DNA of 64,000 nt from Cognatilysobacter tabacisoli (GTDB lineage: Bacteria > Pseudomonadota > Gammaproteobacteria > Xanthomonadales > Xanthomonadaceae). Under the pieces are notes generated by a model, which did not search any database, was not told the DNA's origin, and saw only the letters and a list, made by a program, of their open reading frames with translations. Positions within the stretch are counted from its first letter, which is position 1. Every line of letters begins with the position of its first letter. The position numbers and the translations under genes are program-made. The stretch lies in the NCBI RefSeq assembly GCF_003586305.1, contig NZ_QXJI01000001.1:62001-126000 (forward strand), in the 5' to 3' direction. Positions 17,767 to 26,350 of the stretch are shown piece after piece.

Positions 17767-18564
17767 TCAGCCGCGCAGCGCGCCGGGGTGCGTGTAGACG
17801 TTGAAGCCGTCGTCGCGGGCGAAGCCAACCAGGGTCAGGCCCGCGGCCTGCGCGGTGCGCACGGCCAGGTCGGTCGGCGCCGACATCGCCACCAGCATCG
17901 CGATGCCGGCCGTGGCCGCCTTGTGCACGAGCTCGTACGACGCGCGCGAGGTCATCACCGCGAATCCGGCGTGCGGGTCGAGCGGGGAGCCCGGCGCGGC
18001 CATCGCGCCGATCAGCTTGTCGAGCGCGTTGTGGCGGCCGACGTCCTCGCGCACCAGCAGCCCGCGGTCGTGCACGAACGCCGCGGCGTGGACGCCGCCG
18101 CTGCGTGCGTTCAGCGGCTGCAGGCCGGCCAGCGCGCGCACCGCGGCGTGGACGGACGCCGCGTCGACGGGCCGCGCCGGCGCGACGGCCGGGACCGGCC
18201 GCAGCGCGGCGTCGAGCGACTCGACGCCGCACAGCCCGCAGCCGCTGGGTCCGTTCACGCTCCGACGCCGCGACTGCAGCGCATCGAAGCGCGCCTGCGG
18301 AATCGCCGCGTGCAGCGCGATGCCGCCGTCGTGCACGACCGTGTCGACCAGCGCGAACTCGGCCGGCGTCGCCACGATTCCTTCGCTGAGCGCGAACCCG
18401 AGCGCGTAGTCGGCCAGGTCGTGCGGCGTGGCCATCATCACCGCGTGCGACTGGCCGTTGTAGAGCAGGGCCACGGGGCACTCGACCACGGCCTCGTCGT
18501 GGGCCGCGTGGCGCGCGCCGGCGCGCACCCGCAGCGCGTCGACCGGCGCCAGCGGCCCGCTCAC
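17767..18564 (-). CDS. fdhD: Formate dehydrogenase accessory sulfurtransferase FdhD
   Basis: 265 residues. GPSGCGLCG contains the two catalytic-type cysteines (Cys109 and Cys112), followed by the FdhD core with HNALDKLIG and SRASYELVHKA. FdhD transfers sulfur from IscS to the molybdenum cofactor before it enters formate dehydrogenase-like enzymes. The GTG start overlaps the stop of the small upstream gene by 4 bases (GTGA); a longer GTG start further upstream would overlap that gene by 43 bases and is less likely. It is the last gene of the molybdoenzyme operon. Confidence 0.93.
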   Translation of the reverse strand: MSGPLAPVDALRVRAGARHAAHDEAVVECPVALLYNGQSHAVMMATPHDLADYALGFALSEGIVATPAEFALVDTVVHDGGIALHAAIPQARFDALQSRRRSVNGPSGCGLCGVESLDAALRPVPAVAPARPVDAASVHAAVRALAGLQPLNARSGGVHAAAFVHDRGLLVREDVGRHNALDKLIGAMAAPGSPLDPHAGFAVMTSRASYELVHKAATAGIAMLVAMSAPTDLAVRTAQAAGLTLVGFARDDGFNVYTHPGALRG

Positions 18565-18815
18565 GCGCCCGCGCACAGCGCGCGCCCCTTGGCGGTCAGC
18601 CACAGCCGGGTGCGCTCGCCGTCGACGCGGGCCTCGACCAGCGCCAGGCCCGGCAGGCGCGGGTCGTCGCCGAGCGCGACCAGCAGCCGCTGCAGTTCGC
18701 TGGTGCGCAGGCCCAGCGCCTTGGCCGCGCGCGGCAGCGACGGGCCGTCGTCGCGGGCCAGCATCGCGAGCAGTGCGGCGGCCTGCGCGTCGGGCTCGCG
18801 TGCGGCGTCGTTCAT
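18561..18815 (-). CDS. Small conserved protein of the molybdoenzyme operon, winged-helix-like
   Basis: 84 residues, no assigned function. The sequence suggests a small helix-turn-helix or winged-helix fold: a helix (AAALLAMLARDDG), PSLPRAAKALGLRTSELQRLL resembling a recognition unit, and a wing-like TRLWLTAKGRAL at the end. It overlaps the oxidoreductase gene upstream and fdhD downstream, by 4 bases each, so it is made in step with both and is probably an accessory of this enzyme. It could be a local regulator or a maturation factor. Confidence 0.7.
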   Translation of the reverse strand: MNDAAREPDAQAAALLAMLARDDGPSLPRAAKALGLRTSELQRLLVALGDDPRLPGLALVEARVDGERTRLWLTAKGRALCAGA

Positions 18816-21079
18816 GCGGGCGCCCGCGGCGACAGCCGCACGGGGATCGCCTTCGACGCCGGCGTGCGCGCGCGCTCGGCGTGGTGGTCCAGCGGCACCA
18901 GCGCGTTCGTCTCGGGGAAGTAGCTCGCCAGGCAGCCGTCAGGAATGTCGTACGCGATGAGGCGGAAGTCGGACACGGTGCGCTCCTCGAGCGCGCCGTC
19001 GGCGGCGTGCCACACCGAGGTGATGTCGACGTGCTGGCCGTCGGCCAGGCCGTGCCGCTGCAGGTCGGCCGGCGAGATGAAGCACACCCGCCGCAGCCCG
19101 TGCACGCCGCGGTAGCGGTCGTCGAGGCCGTAGATCGTGGTGTTGTACTGGTCGTGCGCGCGGACCGTCATCAGCGTGAACGGCGCTGGGGCGGGCGTTG
19201 CCATTGAGCCCTCGTCGAGCGGATGCGCGAACAGCTGCGCGCGGCCGGACGGCGTCGGGAAGCGGCGGTCGCGGCCGGGGTGGCGCAGGTGGAAACCCCC
19301 GGGCCGTCGCACGCGCGCGTTGAAGTCGTCGAAGCCGTCGACGACCTGCGCGATCCGATCGCGGATCCGGTCGTAGTCCTCGACCAGCCACGCCCAGCGC
19401 GTGCGGCTGCGCGGCAACGTGGCCGCGGCCAGCCGCGCGACGATCGCCGGCTCCGACAGCAGGTGCTCCGACGCCGGCGGGTTCATGCCCGACGACAGGT
19501 GCACCATGCTCATCGAGTCCTCGACCGTCACCGCCTGCGGGCCGCCGGCCTGCAGGTCGATCTCGGTGCGGCCCAGGCACGGCAGGATCAGCGCGTCGCG
19601 GCCGTGGACCACGTGCGAGCGGTTGAGCTTGGTGCTGACCTGCACCGTCAGCGCGCAGCGCTGCAGCGCCGCGTGCACGCGCGCGCTGTCGGGCGTCGCC
19701 GCGGCGAAGTTGCCGCCCATCGCGAAGAACACCGCCGCGCGGCCGTCGTGCATCGCCTCGATCGCGGCGACCGTGTCGAAGCCGTGCGCGCGCGGCGGGG
19801 CGAAATCGAACGCCGCGCCGAGGTGATCAAGAAAGGCGTCGCTGGGCTGCTCGTAGATGCCCATCGTGCGGTCGCCCTGCACGTTGCTGTGGCCGCGCAC
19901 CGGGCACGGGCCGGCGCCCGGCCGGCCGATGTTGCCGCGCAGCAGCAGCACGTTGGCGAGCATCTGGATCGTCGCGACGCTGCGGCGGTGCTGGGTGATG
20001 CCCATGCCCCAGCACAGGATCGTCGCGCGGCTGTCGACGTACACCTGCGCGGCTTCCTCGAGCTGCTTGCGCGTCAGCCCCGATTCGCGCTCGAGCGCGT
20101 CCCATCCGGTCGCGCGCAGCGACGCGGCCAGCGCGTCGAAACCGTCGACATGCGCCGCGATGAAGGCGTGGTCGACCGCGTCGCGTTCGACCACGACCTT
20201 GGCGATCGCGGTCGCCACCGCGAGGTCGCCGCCGATGCGCGGCTGGTAGTAGTGCGTCGCGATCCGCGTGCTGCCGCCGCCGAACATCTCGGCCGGCGAC
20301 TGCGGGTTGGTGAACCGCTCCAGCCCGCGCTCGCGCAGCGGGTTGAACGCGACGATCCGGCAGCCGCGCTTGGCCGCGCTGCGCAGTTCGCCGAGCATGC
20401 GCGGGTGGTTGGTGCCGGGGTTCTGGCCGAAGATGAAGATCGCGTCGCACTGCTCGAAGTCGTCGAGCGTGACCGAGCCCTTGCCGCTGCCGAGCTGTTC
20501 GGTCAGCGCCACGCCGGACGGCTCGTGGCACATGTTCGAGCAGTCCGGCAGGTTGTTGGTGCCGAACTCGCGCACGAACAGCTGGTACAGGAACGCAGCC
20601 TCGTTCGAGGTGCGCCCGGACGTGTAGAACACCGCCGCGTCAGGCGACGGCAGCGCGTGCAGCGCGGCGGCGATGCGCGCGAACGCGTCGTTCCAGCCGA
20701 TCGGCACGTAGCGGTCGCTGGCCGCGTCGTAGGCCATCGGCTCGGTCAGGCGGCCCTGCGCCTCGAGGAAATGGTCGTCCTGCTGCGCGAGCCACGCCAC
20801 CGGATGCTCGGCGAAGAACTCGCGGGTGACGCGCCGGGCGGTCGCTTCGTTGGCGACCGCCTTGACCCCGTTCTCGCAGAACTCGAACGATGAGTGCGCG
20901 TTGCGGTCCGGCCACGCGCAGCCCGGGCAGTCGAAGCCTGTCGGCTGGTTGGTGCGCAGCAGGGTGCCGGCGCCCTTGAGCACGACGTCCTGCTCGCGCA
21001 GCGCGTGCAGCGAGCTGCGCAGTGCATCCCAGCCGCCGGCGGGCTTGTCGTAGGGGGTTACGGGCGGGTCGTCGGCCAT
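18812..21079 (-). CDS. FdhF/YdeP-type molybdopterin oxidoreductase
   Basis: 755 residues, close to YdeP. The N-terminus has FDCPGCAWPDRN with Cys51 and Cys54, typical of YdeP. The catalytic region has DCSNMCHEPSGVAL, in which Cys184 would ligate molybdenum in place of selenocysteine. FIFGQNPGTNHPRML and the C-terminal molydopterin-binding domain (DQYNTTIYGLDDRYRG) complete the family pattern. The substrate is not known; YdeP is linked to acid resistance, not proven formate oxidation. First gene of the operon with the small protein and fdhD. The ATG at MADDPP is preferred; a start 21 codons upstream is possible. Confidence 0.9.
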   Translation of the reverse strand: MADDPPVTPYDKPAGGWDALRSSLHALREQDVVLKGAGTLLRTNQPTGFDCPGCAWPDRNAHSSFEFCENGVKAVANEATARRVTREFFAEHPVAWLAQQDDHFLEAQGRLTEPMAYDAASDRYVPIGWNDAFARIAAALHALPSPDAAVFYTSGRTSNEAAFLYQLFVREFGTNNLPDCSNMCHEPSGVALTEQLGSGKGSVTLDDFEQCDAIFIFGQNPGTNHPRMLGELRSAAKRGCRIVAFNPLRERGLERFTNPQSPAEMFGGGSTRIATHYYQPRIGGDLAVATAIAKVVVERDAVDHAFIAAHVDGFDALAASLRATGWDALERESGLTRKQLEEAAQVYVDSRATILCWGMGITQHRRSVATIQMLANVLLLRGNIGRPGAGPCPVRGHSNVQGDRTMGIYEQPSDAFLDHLGAAFDFAPPRAHGFDTVAAIEAMHDGRAAVFFAMGGNFAAATPDSARVHAALQRCALTVQVSTKLNRSHVVHGRDALILPCLGRTEIDLQAGGPQAVTVEDSMSMVHLSSGMNPPASEHLLSEPAIVARLAAATLPRSRTRWAWLVEDYDRIRDRIAQVVDGFDDFNARVRRPGGFHLRHPGRDRRFPTPSGRAQLFAHPLDEGSMATPAPAPFTLMTVRAHDQYNTTIYGLDDRYRGVHGLRRVCFISPADLQRHGLADGQHVDITSVWHAADGALEERTVSDFRLIAYDIPDGCLASYFPETNALVPLDHHAERARTPASKAIPVRLSPRAPA

Positions 21080-21217
21080 GGCCCGGATGATCGCGCCGGC
21101 GCCGCGGGCCGTCCAATCGGCCGTCGTGATCGCGCGGTGCAACGTGCCGGGGCGCGTCGCGACGTGCGCATCGACGGCCTGCGATCCGGCGCGGTCACGC
21201 GTGCCGCGCGATGGGAA

Positions 21218-21517
21218 TCACTCGTCCTCTTCGCCGTCGTCGAATTCGACCAGAGCGTCGAGATCGAAGGCGAGCGCCTCGACCGTCTCGCGCACCTTGC
21301 GCTCGGTCGACGCGTTGGGGACCTCGATCTCGATCTCGTGGACGTCGGCGCCGCCGAGGTCGCTCAGGCCGGCCGAGCTGGAGTCGGAGTCGTCCATGCG
21401 CGGCATCAGGTCGGCGACTTCCTCGACGTGCTCGATGCCCTCCAGGCTCAGCAGCAGGTTGGAGATGGCGCGGGCGTCGTCATCGCTGCCGGTGACACGG
21501 ATGCGCAACAGGGACAT
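21218..21517 (-). CDS. Small acidic conserved hypothetical protein
   Basis: 99 residues, strongly acidic (ends DDGEEDE). It opens SLLRIRVTGSDDDARAISNLLL, suggesting a beta-alpha ferredoxin-like or ACT-like fold; a second beta strand HEIEIEVPNASTERKVRE repeats the pattern. I do not recognise a named family. The start is an ATG; the gene is divergent from speG and lies upstream of the molybdoenzyme operon on the same strand, with 138 bases between. Confidence 0.65.
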   Translation of the reverse strand: MSLLRIRVTGSDDDARAISNLLLSLEGIEHVEEVADLMPRMDDSDSSSAGLSDLGGADVHEIEIEVPNASTERKVRETVEALAFDLDALVEFDDGEEDE

Positions 21518-21661
21518 GGCGGTGGGCTCGATCGGGGGAGTGACGGGGAGGCTAGGCACGCGCCGGCTAAGGCGACGTGACGGCAGCGCGCGGCCGAGCG
21601 CCGGGATCGCCGGCCGGGGCGCTGTCGCGCCGTTGACGTGCCGCTGCGCTACCGTTGCCGC

Positions 21662-22246
21662 ATGTCGACGCCGCTCCCGCCCGTGCCGCCGGAATCGCCG
21701 CAGCGCCCGCCCGGCGAGGCCCGCGTGTCGCTGCGCCCGCTTGAGCGCGGCGACCTGCACTTCGTCCACACGCTCAACAACAACCGCAGCGTGATGAGCT
21801 ACTGGTTCGAGGAGCCGTACGAGTCGTTCATCGAGCTGGAGGAGCTGTTCCGCAAGCACATCCACGACCAGACCGAGCGCCGCTTCATCGTCGAGGACGG
21901 CGCGCAGGAGCGGGTCGGGCTGGTCGAGCTGGTCGAGATCGACCACCTGCACCGGCGCGCCGAGTTCATGATCATGATCTCGCCGGAGTTCCAGGGCCGC
22001 GGCCTGGCGCGCGCCGCGACGCGGCTGGCGGTCAACTACGCGTTCCGCGTGCTCAACCTCTACAAGTTGTACCTGCTGGTCGACGTCGACAATGCGCGCG
22101 CGATCCGCATCTACGAGGGCGTCGGCTTCCGCCGCGAGGGGGTGCTGGTCGACGAGTTCTTCAGCGACGGCCGCTACCACAGCGTGGTGCGGATGTGCCT
22201 GTTCCAGCACGAGGCGCTGGGCCGCCCGAGCCTGCCCGCCGGCTGA
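21662..22246 (+). CDS. speG: Spermidine N1-acetyltransferase
   Basis: 194 residues. Long stretches match E. coli SpeG as I remember it: [50 protein letters not shown], and [19 protein letters not shown]. The GNAT acetyl-CoA loop appears at [13 protein letters not shown]. The enzyme acetylates spermidine or spermine, protecting from polyamine toxicity. A Pro-rich N-terminal extension of about 15 residues is unusual. It converges with the kinase-USP gene 12 bases away. Confidence 0.95.
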   Translation: MSTPLPPVPPESPQRPPGEARVSLRPLERGDLHFVHTLNNNRSVMSYWFEEPYESFIELEELFRKHIHDQTERRFIVEDGAQERVGLVELVEIDHLHRRAEFMIMISPEFQGRGLARAATRLAVNYAFRVLNLYKLYLLVDVDNARAIRIYEGVGFRREGVLVDEFFSDGRYHSVVRMCLFQHEALGRPSLPAG

Positions 22247-22258
22247 CCGGCGCTGGCG

Positions 22259-23665
22259 TCAGCCGGCCTCGCCGGCCTGCGGCACGCGCACCACGGTGAC
22301 CGTGCACGGGGCCTCGGCGACGACGTGCCCCGACACGCTCCCGAGCATCCGCCGCACGCCGGTGATGCCGCGCGCGCCCATGACCAGGTGGTCGACGCGG
22401 TTGCTGCGCGCGAACTCGAGCAGCGCGACCCCCGGGTCGGCGTGTTCGAGCACGTGCACGGTCAGGCGGCTGTCGCCGAGCTGCAGCGGGCGCGCCCAGT
22501 CGCGCAGCCCGAGCAGCCGCTTGACGTGGCGGTTGCGGCCGTCGGCGTCGAGCGTCTGCTCCATCCCGATGCGCGGGGTCCGCATCACCGTCACGCACGC
22601 CAGCCGCGACTGCGGGAACGCCGACAGCACCCGCTGCACCGCCAGCCGCAGCGCCTCGGTCAGGCGCGCGTCGGGCTGCTTGAGGTCGACGGCGACCATC
22701 AACAGCGGCGCGTCGCCGAGGTGGTGGCTCGGCCGCCGCGCCGGGTCGTGCTCGCGGCCGTGGCTGCGCCACCAGCGCTTCAGCACGGTCCAGCGCGCGT
22801 CGCGGTGCGCGCGCTCGGCGCGCGCGGTCAGCGCGACCTGCTCGGGATGCGCCAGCGCGTGCGCGACCTGCGCGGCGGTGGCCGGACGCCGGTCGGGATC
22901 GGCCTCGAGGCAGTGCAGGATCACCTCCTGCAGCCAGCGCGGCAGGTCGCGGACGAACGCGCGCGGCGGCACCGGGTCGCGGTACAGGCGGCGGCGCAGG
23001 CCGGCCGCGCTGGTCGGATTGCCGAACGGGCGATGGCCGGTGGCGAGGTGGTAAAGGGTCACGCCGAGCGCGAACAGGTCGCTGCGCGGGTCGTTGCGCG
23101 CGCCGAGCACCTGCTCGGGCGCGATGTACGGCGCGGTGCCCATCGGCACGTGGAACTGCTCGGCCAGCAGGTCCGGCAGCAGCTCGTGGTGCGACAGGCC
23201 GAAGTCGATAAGCGCGATCGTGCCGTCGGGCCGCCGCAGCAGGTTGCTCGGCTTGATGTCCAGGTGCACGACGTGCTGCCGGTGCAGCGCATGGATCGCG
23301 GTCGCAGCGGCGGCGCCGAGCGCGGCGACGCGTTCGGGCGGGAGCGGGGCCTCGTCGAGCAGCGGGCGCAGCGTGTCGCCGGCCAGGTGCTCCATCACCA
23401 GCCACGGCTGGTCGTCGAAGTCGCCGCTGGCGACGAAGCGCGGCACGTGCGGGCCGGTCAGCGTCGGCAGGATCATCCGTTCGACCTCGAAGCCGACGAT
23501 CTGGGTCGCCGCCTCGCCGTGCCCGATGCGCGGCAGCTTCATCAGCAGCGGACCGGGGTGATCGGGGTGGCGCACCCGCCACAGGGTCGCCATGCCGCCG
23601 TCGTGCAGCCGTCCGACCAGCTCGAAGCCGCCGATCGTCAACCCTTCGCGGAGTCTGGCCGGCAC
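22259..23665 (-). CDS. Ser/Thr protein kinase fused to a universal stress protein domain
   Basis: 468 residues. The N-terminal Hanks-type kinase (about 10-290) has a Gly loop GRLHDGGMATLWRV, Lys43, Glu60, catalytic loop HLDIKPSN (Asp136, Lys138), DFG (154-156) and APE (182-184). The Arg before the catalytic Asp is Leu (HLD), so it is a non-RD kinase, not obviously needing activation-loop phosphorylation. The C-terminal part (about 325-468) is a UspA domain with the nucleotide motif GARGITGVRRMLGS. No membrane helix is seen. The GTG start sits 2 bases after the stop of the metallophosphoesterase gene, so the two are translationally coupled; kinase plus phosphatase is a plausible pair (inference). 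Confidence 0.9.
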   Translation of the reverse strand: MPARLREGLTIGGFELVGRLHDGGMATLWRVRHPDHPGPLLMKLPRIGHGEAATQIVGFEVERMILPTLTGPHVPRFVASGDFDDQPWLVMEHLAGDTLRPLLDEAPLPPERVAALGAAAATAIHALHRQHVVHLDIKPSNLLRRPDGTIALIDFGLSHHELLPDLLAEQFHVPMGTAPYIAPEQVLGARNDPRSDLFALGVTLYHLATGHRPFGNPTSAAGLRRRLYRDPVPPRAFVRDLPRWLQEVILHCLEADPDRRPATAAQVAHALAHPEQVALTARAERAHRDARWTVLKRWWRSHGREHDPARRPSHHLGDAPLLMVAVDLKQPDARLTEALRLAVQRVLSAFPQSRLACVTVMRTPRIGMEQTLDADGRNRHVKRLLGLRDWARPLQLGDSRLTVHVLEHADPGVALLEFARSNRVDHLVMGARGITGVRRMLGSVSGHVVAEAPCTVTVVRVPQAGEAG

Positions 23666-23667
23666 GA

Positions 23668-24411
23668 TCAGGTGCCCTCGGCCAGCCGCGCGGCGAACGA
23701 CGGGGGCAGGCCGGCGGCAAGAATGCGCTCGGCCGCGGCGTGGTGGTCGTACGGCACCCGCAGGCAGGTCAACGCGCCGCGGTCGGTGTCGAGCCATGCG
23801 CAGCACGCCGACGGGTTGCCGTCGCGCGGCTGCCCGACCGAGCCGGGGATCGCCAGCCAGCGCTGCGACGCCGCGAGCGGGATCGGGAAGTCGCTGCGCG
23901 GCACGAACGCGCCGGCGTCCATGCCGGGCCGCGCGTGGTAGACGGCCGGCTCGTGCACGTGGCCGCAGAAGGTGATGCGCTGCGGCGTCGCCGCCAGGCT
24001 GCGCGCGGCCATGCGCGCGTCGTCGACATAGCCCCAGTTGCCGGGGTTCCACGCGTTGGCGTGAACGTACAGGCGATCCTCGTCGGTCACGGCCAGCGGG
24101 AGCGCGTCCAGGAACGCCAGCTGCGCGGGGTCGAGCTGGCGGTGGGTCCACTCGATCGCCTCGCGAGCCCGGGCGTGCATGTGCTCGGTCGCGCCGCGCA
24201 CCGCGGCCTCGTCGTGGTTGCCGAGCACGCAAACCGCGCCGTCGTCGACCATCCGCTGCACGGTATCGACGGTCCACGACGCGTCGGCGCCGTAGCCGAC
24301 GATGTCGCCGAGGATCACCGCGCGGTCGTAGCCGACCTTGCCCAGCCGCCGCAGGCAGGCCTCGAAGGCCTCGCGGTTGGCGTGCAGGTCGGCGAAGAAG
24401 GCCAGGCGCAT
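23668..24411 (-). CDS. Calcineurin-like metallophosphoesterase
   Basis: 247 residues with the full metallophosphoesterase set: FFADLHAN (Asp-x-His), [10 protein letters not shown] (Gly-Asp), LGNHDEA (Gly-Asn-His-Asp/Glu), and GHVHEPA near residue 150. It belongs to the YfcE/MJ0936-like Metallophos_2 group, which hydrolyses phosphodiesters or phosphoproteins using two metals. Cytoplasmic; no signal peptide. It lies first in a two-gene unit with the kinase-USP protein. Whether it removes phosphate from kinase targets or acts on a nucleotide is not visible. Confidence 0.9.
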   Translation of the reverse strand: MRLAFFADLHANREAFEACLRRLGKVGYDRAVILGDIVGYGADASWTVDTVQRMVDDGAVCVLGNHDEAAVRGATEHMHARAREAIEWTHRQLDPAQLAFLDALPLAVTDEDRLYVHANAWNPGNWGYVDDARMAARSLAATPQRITFCGHVHEPAVYHARPGMDAGAFVPRSDFPIPLAASQRWLAIPGSVGQPRDGNPSACCAWLDTDRGALTCLRVPYDHHAAAERILAAGLPPSFAARLAEGT

Positions 24412-24490
24412 CGGGTGGGTCGGCGGGCAGGGATGTCGCCGATGGTAGGCACGCCCCGTCCGCGCCGCGATGCGGCTTTGGTCGCGCCGG

Positions 24491-25435
24491 CTACTTCGCT
24501 GCGGCCGGCGGCGTGCGCGTCGGCAGCGGCACGTTGCACAGGTCGATGTGGCCGGCCGGGCGCTTGTAGAAGTCGTCGCGGCGGTTGCGGCGCGACTCGA
24601 CCAGCGCGTCGAACGTCGGCGTGTCGGTGCGCAGCAGCTGCAGCGCGGTGCGCTCGGCCGCCGGCACCTGGCTGGCCAGCCGCACCGAGCGGATCGCCAC
24701 GCGCTGCTCCGGCTGCTCGTAGAAGCCCAGCGGCCCGGTGCCGCGCGGCACCACCGACAGCCGCTCGATCCCGTGCACGACGCGGCCGACGACGGTGATG
24801 TTGCGGTCGAGCTGGCGCGGCGACTGGCCGGTCACCACGTACAGCTCGGCGCCGGTGCTCGAGTCGGCGTCGTTGTTGCGGCCGGCGCCGACCGCGCCGT
24901 AGCAGTGCGCCATCCACGCCACGTTGGCGGCCTCATCGCGCGCGGCCGGGAAGCCGTCGACGAAGCCGACCTGAGGCGCCCAGCCGTCGCGGTCGGGCAG
25001 CGCGTGGAACGCCAGCCCCTTGGCTGGCCGCTCGAACTCGGCGGGGAGCTTGGCCTTCGCGCTGCCGAGCGGCTTCTTCTTCGCCGCGTCGTCGGCGTTG
25101 GGGTCGCCCCACTGCACGACGAAGTTGTCCTGCGAGCGCACGATCGCCAGCCCGTCCCAGTAGCCCTCGCGCGCCATCGCCGTGATGTTCGCCACGTGCG
25201 CCGGGGCGAACTGCGGGGCCAGCTCGATCACCACGCGGCCGCTGTCCAGCTCCATGTACAGCGTGCGCGCCGGGTCCAACTCCCGCCAGTCGGACGGCTG
25301 CGACGCGTCGAGGACGTCCTGCATCGTGCGGGCCTGCATCGTGCGCGGCTCGGCCGGCGCGGCGGTTTGCGCGAGCACCGGCGCGAGCGCGGCGGCGACC
25401 AGGCTGGACAGCAGTACGGCGGTGGGCAGGCGCAT
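24491..25435 (-). CDS. Periplasmic cyclophilin-type peptidylprolyl isomerase
   Basis: 314 residues with an N-terminal signal peptide ending APVLAQ. Cyclophilin features appear in [25 protein letters not shown] and the later [20 protein letters not shown], while the usual catalytic FHRV/GQF core is degenerate ([17 protein letters not shown]-like), with a long insertion and an extra C-terminal stretch of about 70 residues. It should fold periplasmic proteins, though weak catalysis is possible. The -10-like TACACT lies upstream (25463-25468, minus strand) and GAGGACG is the ribosome site. Confidence 0.85.
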   Translation of the reverse strand: MRLPTAVLLSSLVAAALAPVLAQTAAPAEPRTMQARTMQDVLDASQPSDWRELDPARTLYMELDSGRVVIELAPQFAPAHVANITAMAREGYWDGLAIVRSQDNFVVQWGDPNADDAAKKKPLGSAKAKLPAEFERPAKGLAFHALPDRDGWAPQVGFVDGFPAARDEAANVAWMAHCYGAVGAGRNNDADSSTGAELYVVTGQSPRQLDRNITVVGRVVHGIERLSVVPRGTGPLGFYEQPEQRVAIRSVRLASQVPAAERTALQLLRTDTPTFDALVESRRNRRDDFYKRPAGHIDLCNVPLPTRTPPAAAK

Positions 25436-25496
25436 CGGTCGTCCTCGGGTGGCAGGACGGCGAGTGTAGACGGCGCTCGGCGCGCCGCGTCCGCGC

Positions 25497-25700
25497 TCAG
25501 TGCCGGGTCGCGGGCTTGGTGCCCGCCTTGGCGCGCCCGGAGCCGGACTGCTTGCCGCCGCCGTCCTGTTTGTTCACGGTCGCCCAGGCGATGCGCTCGG
25601 CGTCCTCCTGCGAGCGGCCCTGCTCGCGCTCGCTTTCTTCGATGTGGCGGGCCTGGCGCTTCTGCTTGTCGGTGTAGGCCGACTTGTCGCCGCGGGTCAT
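25497..25700 (-). CDS. Small hydrophilic protein (family often named plasmid stabilization protein)
   Basis: 67 residues, highly charged. The pattern [33 protein letters not shown] and a Gly/Lys-rich tail (GGGKQSGSG) matches small proteins of xanthomonads and other proteobacteria that are usually labelled plasmid stabilization protein without experimental basis. Probably intrinsically disordered and stress-related. The start is an ATG; the gene is monocistronic. Confidence 0.65.
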   Translation of the reverse strand: MTRGDKSAYTDKQKRQARHIEESEREQGRSQEDAERIAWATVNKQDGGGKQSGSGRAKAGTKPATRH

Positions 25701-25863
25701 GGGGCGCTCCGGGCGCCGCAGACCGGTGCGGCGCAACGCCGGTGTAGCAGCGCGCGCGTCGCGCCTGCGCCAAGGACCGCGCCCGGGTCGCCCCCACCGC
25801 CCGCGAGCGCCGTGGCGCATGACCGACGGCACCCCACGACTAATGGCAGGGGCGCTATAGCCG

Positions 25864-25883
25864 ACTCAACACTAGTGTGGAGT
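25864..25883. promoter_or_regulatory. 20-bp palindrome upstream of PadR gene (putative operator)
   Basis: ACTCAACACTAGTGTGGAGT is a dyad in which nine of ten base pairs match, centred on CTAG. It lies 41 bases upstream of the chosen PadR start and overlaps the probable promoter. PadR regulators commonly repress their own operon from such sites. A TATAG-like element lies just before it (25856-25860). Confidence 0.55.
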
Positions 25884-25924
25884 CCAAGGTAGCGGCCCCC
25901 GTCGGGCCCGCCGTGGAGGCGCCC

Positions 25925-26350
25925 GTGACCGACCCCGATCCGACGATGCCCGACCGCGCCGCGCTCGACCGCGCGCAGGTCGACGGCGCGCTGGTCGACG
26001 GCGCGCTGCGCAAGTTCCAGAAGGAGCTCAGCGCCGGCACGGTGTCGCTGGCGCTGCTGGCGGTGCTGGGCGCGGCGCGCGAGCCGATGTACGGCTACCA
26101 GATCGCCAAGCGGCTGGAGCAGTACGGCGACGGCGTGCTCAGCGGCAAGCAGAGCGCGCTGTACCCGGTGCTGCGCAACCTCGGTGCCGGCGGCCTGCTC
26201 GACAGCCACGTCGAGCCGTCCGTCGCCGGACCGCCGCGCCGCTACTACCGCATCACCGACGCCGGCCGCGAGGTCCTGCGCCAGTGGGTCGCCGCCTGGC
26301 GCGCGACCCGTGATTCCGTCGATTCCGTCCTTGAGGGGCTGCCGCAATGA
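25925..26350 (+). CDS. PadR family transcriptional regulator
   Basis: 141 residues. The winged-helix core reads SLALLAVLGAAREPMYGYQIAKRL, the usual PadR opening, then LSGKQSALYPVLRNLGAGGLLDS and RRYYRITDAGREVLRQW. I chose a GTG start because it has a strong GGAGG 5 bases upstream; the earlier GTG at 25877 lies inside the palindrome and has no ribosome site. A likely ATG 7 codons further in has none either. The gene overlaps the membrane protein by 4 bases (ATGA), the standard pairing of PadR with a DUF1700/sensor-domain protein. Confidence 0.9.
   Translation: MTDPDPTMPDRAALDRAQVDGALVDGALRKFQKELSAGTVSLALLAVLGAAREPMYGYQIAKRLEQYGDGVLSGKQSALYPVLRNLGAGGLLDSHVEPSVAGPPRRYYRITDAGREVLRQWVAAWRATRDSVDSVLEGLPQ

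Noticed and set aside
15743-17797. 684-codon plus-strand open frame antisense to the DUF885 gene
   Set aside because: No start signal or family motif; the other strand has a lipobox and HE-x-x-PGH.
19223-20893. 556-codon plus-strand frame antisense to the molybdoenzyme
   Set aside because: Arg-rich with no motif; the real gene has Mo-ligand and cofactor motifs on the minus strand.
18812-21079. Selenocysteine in the molybdoenzyme
   Set aside because: The metal-ligand position is encoded as Cys (NMCHEP), with no in-frame TGA.
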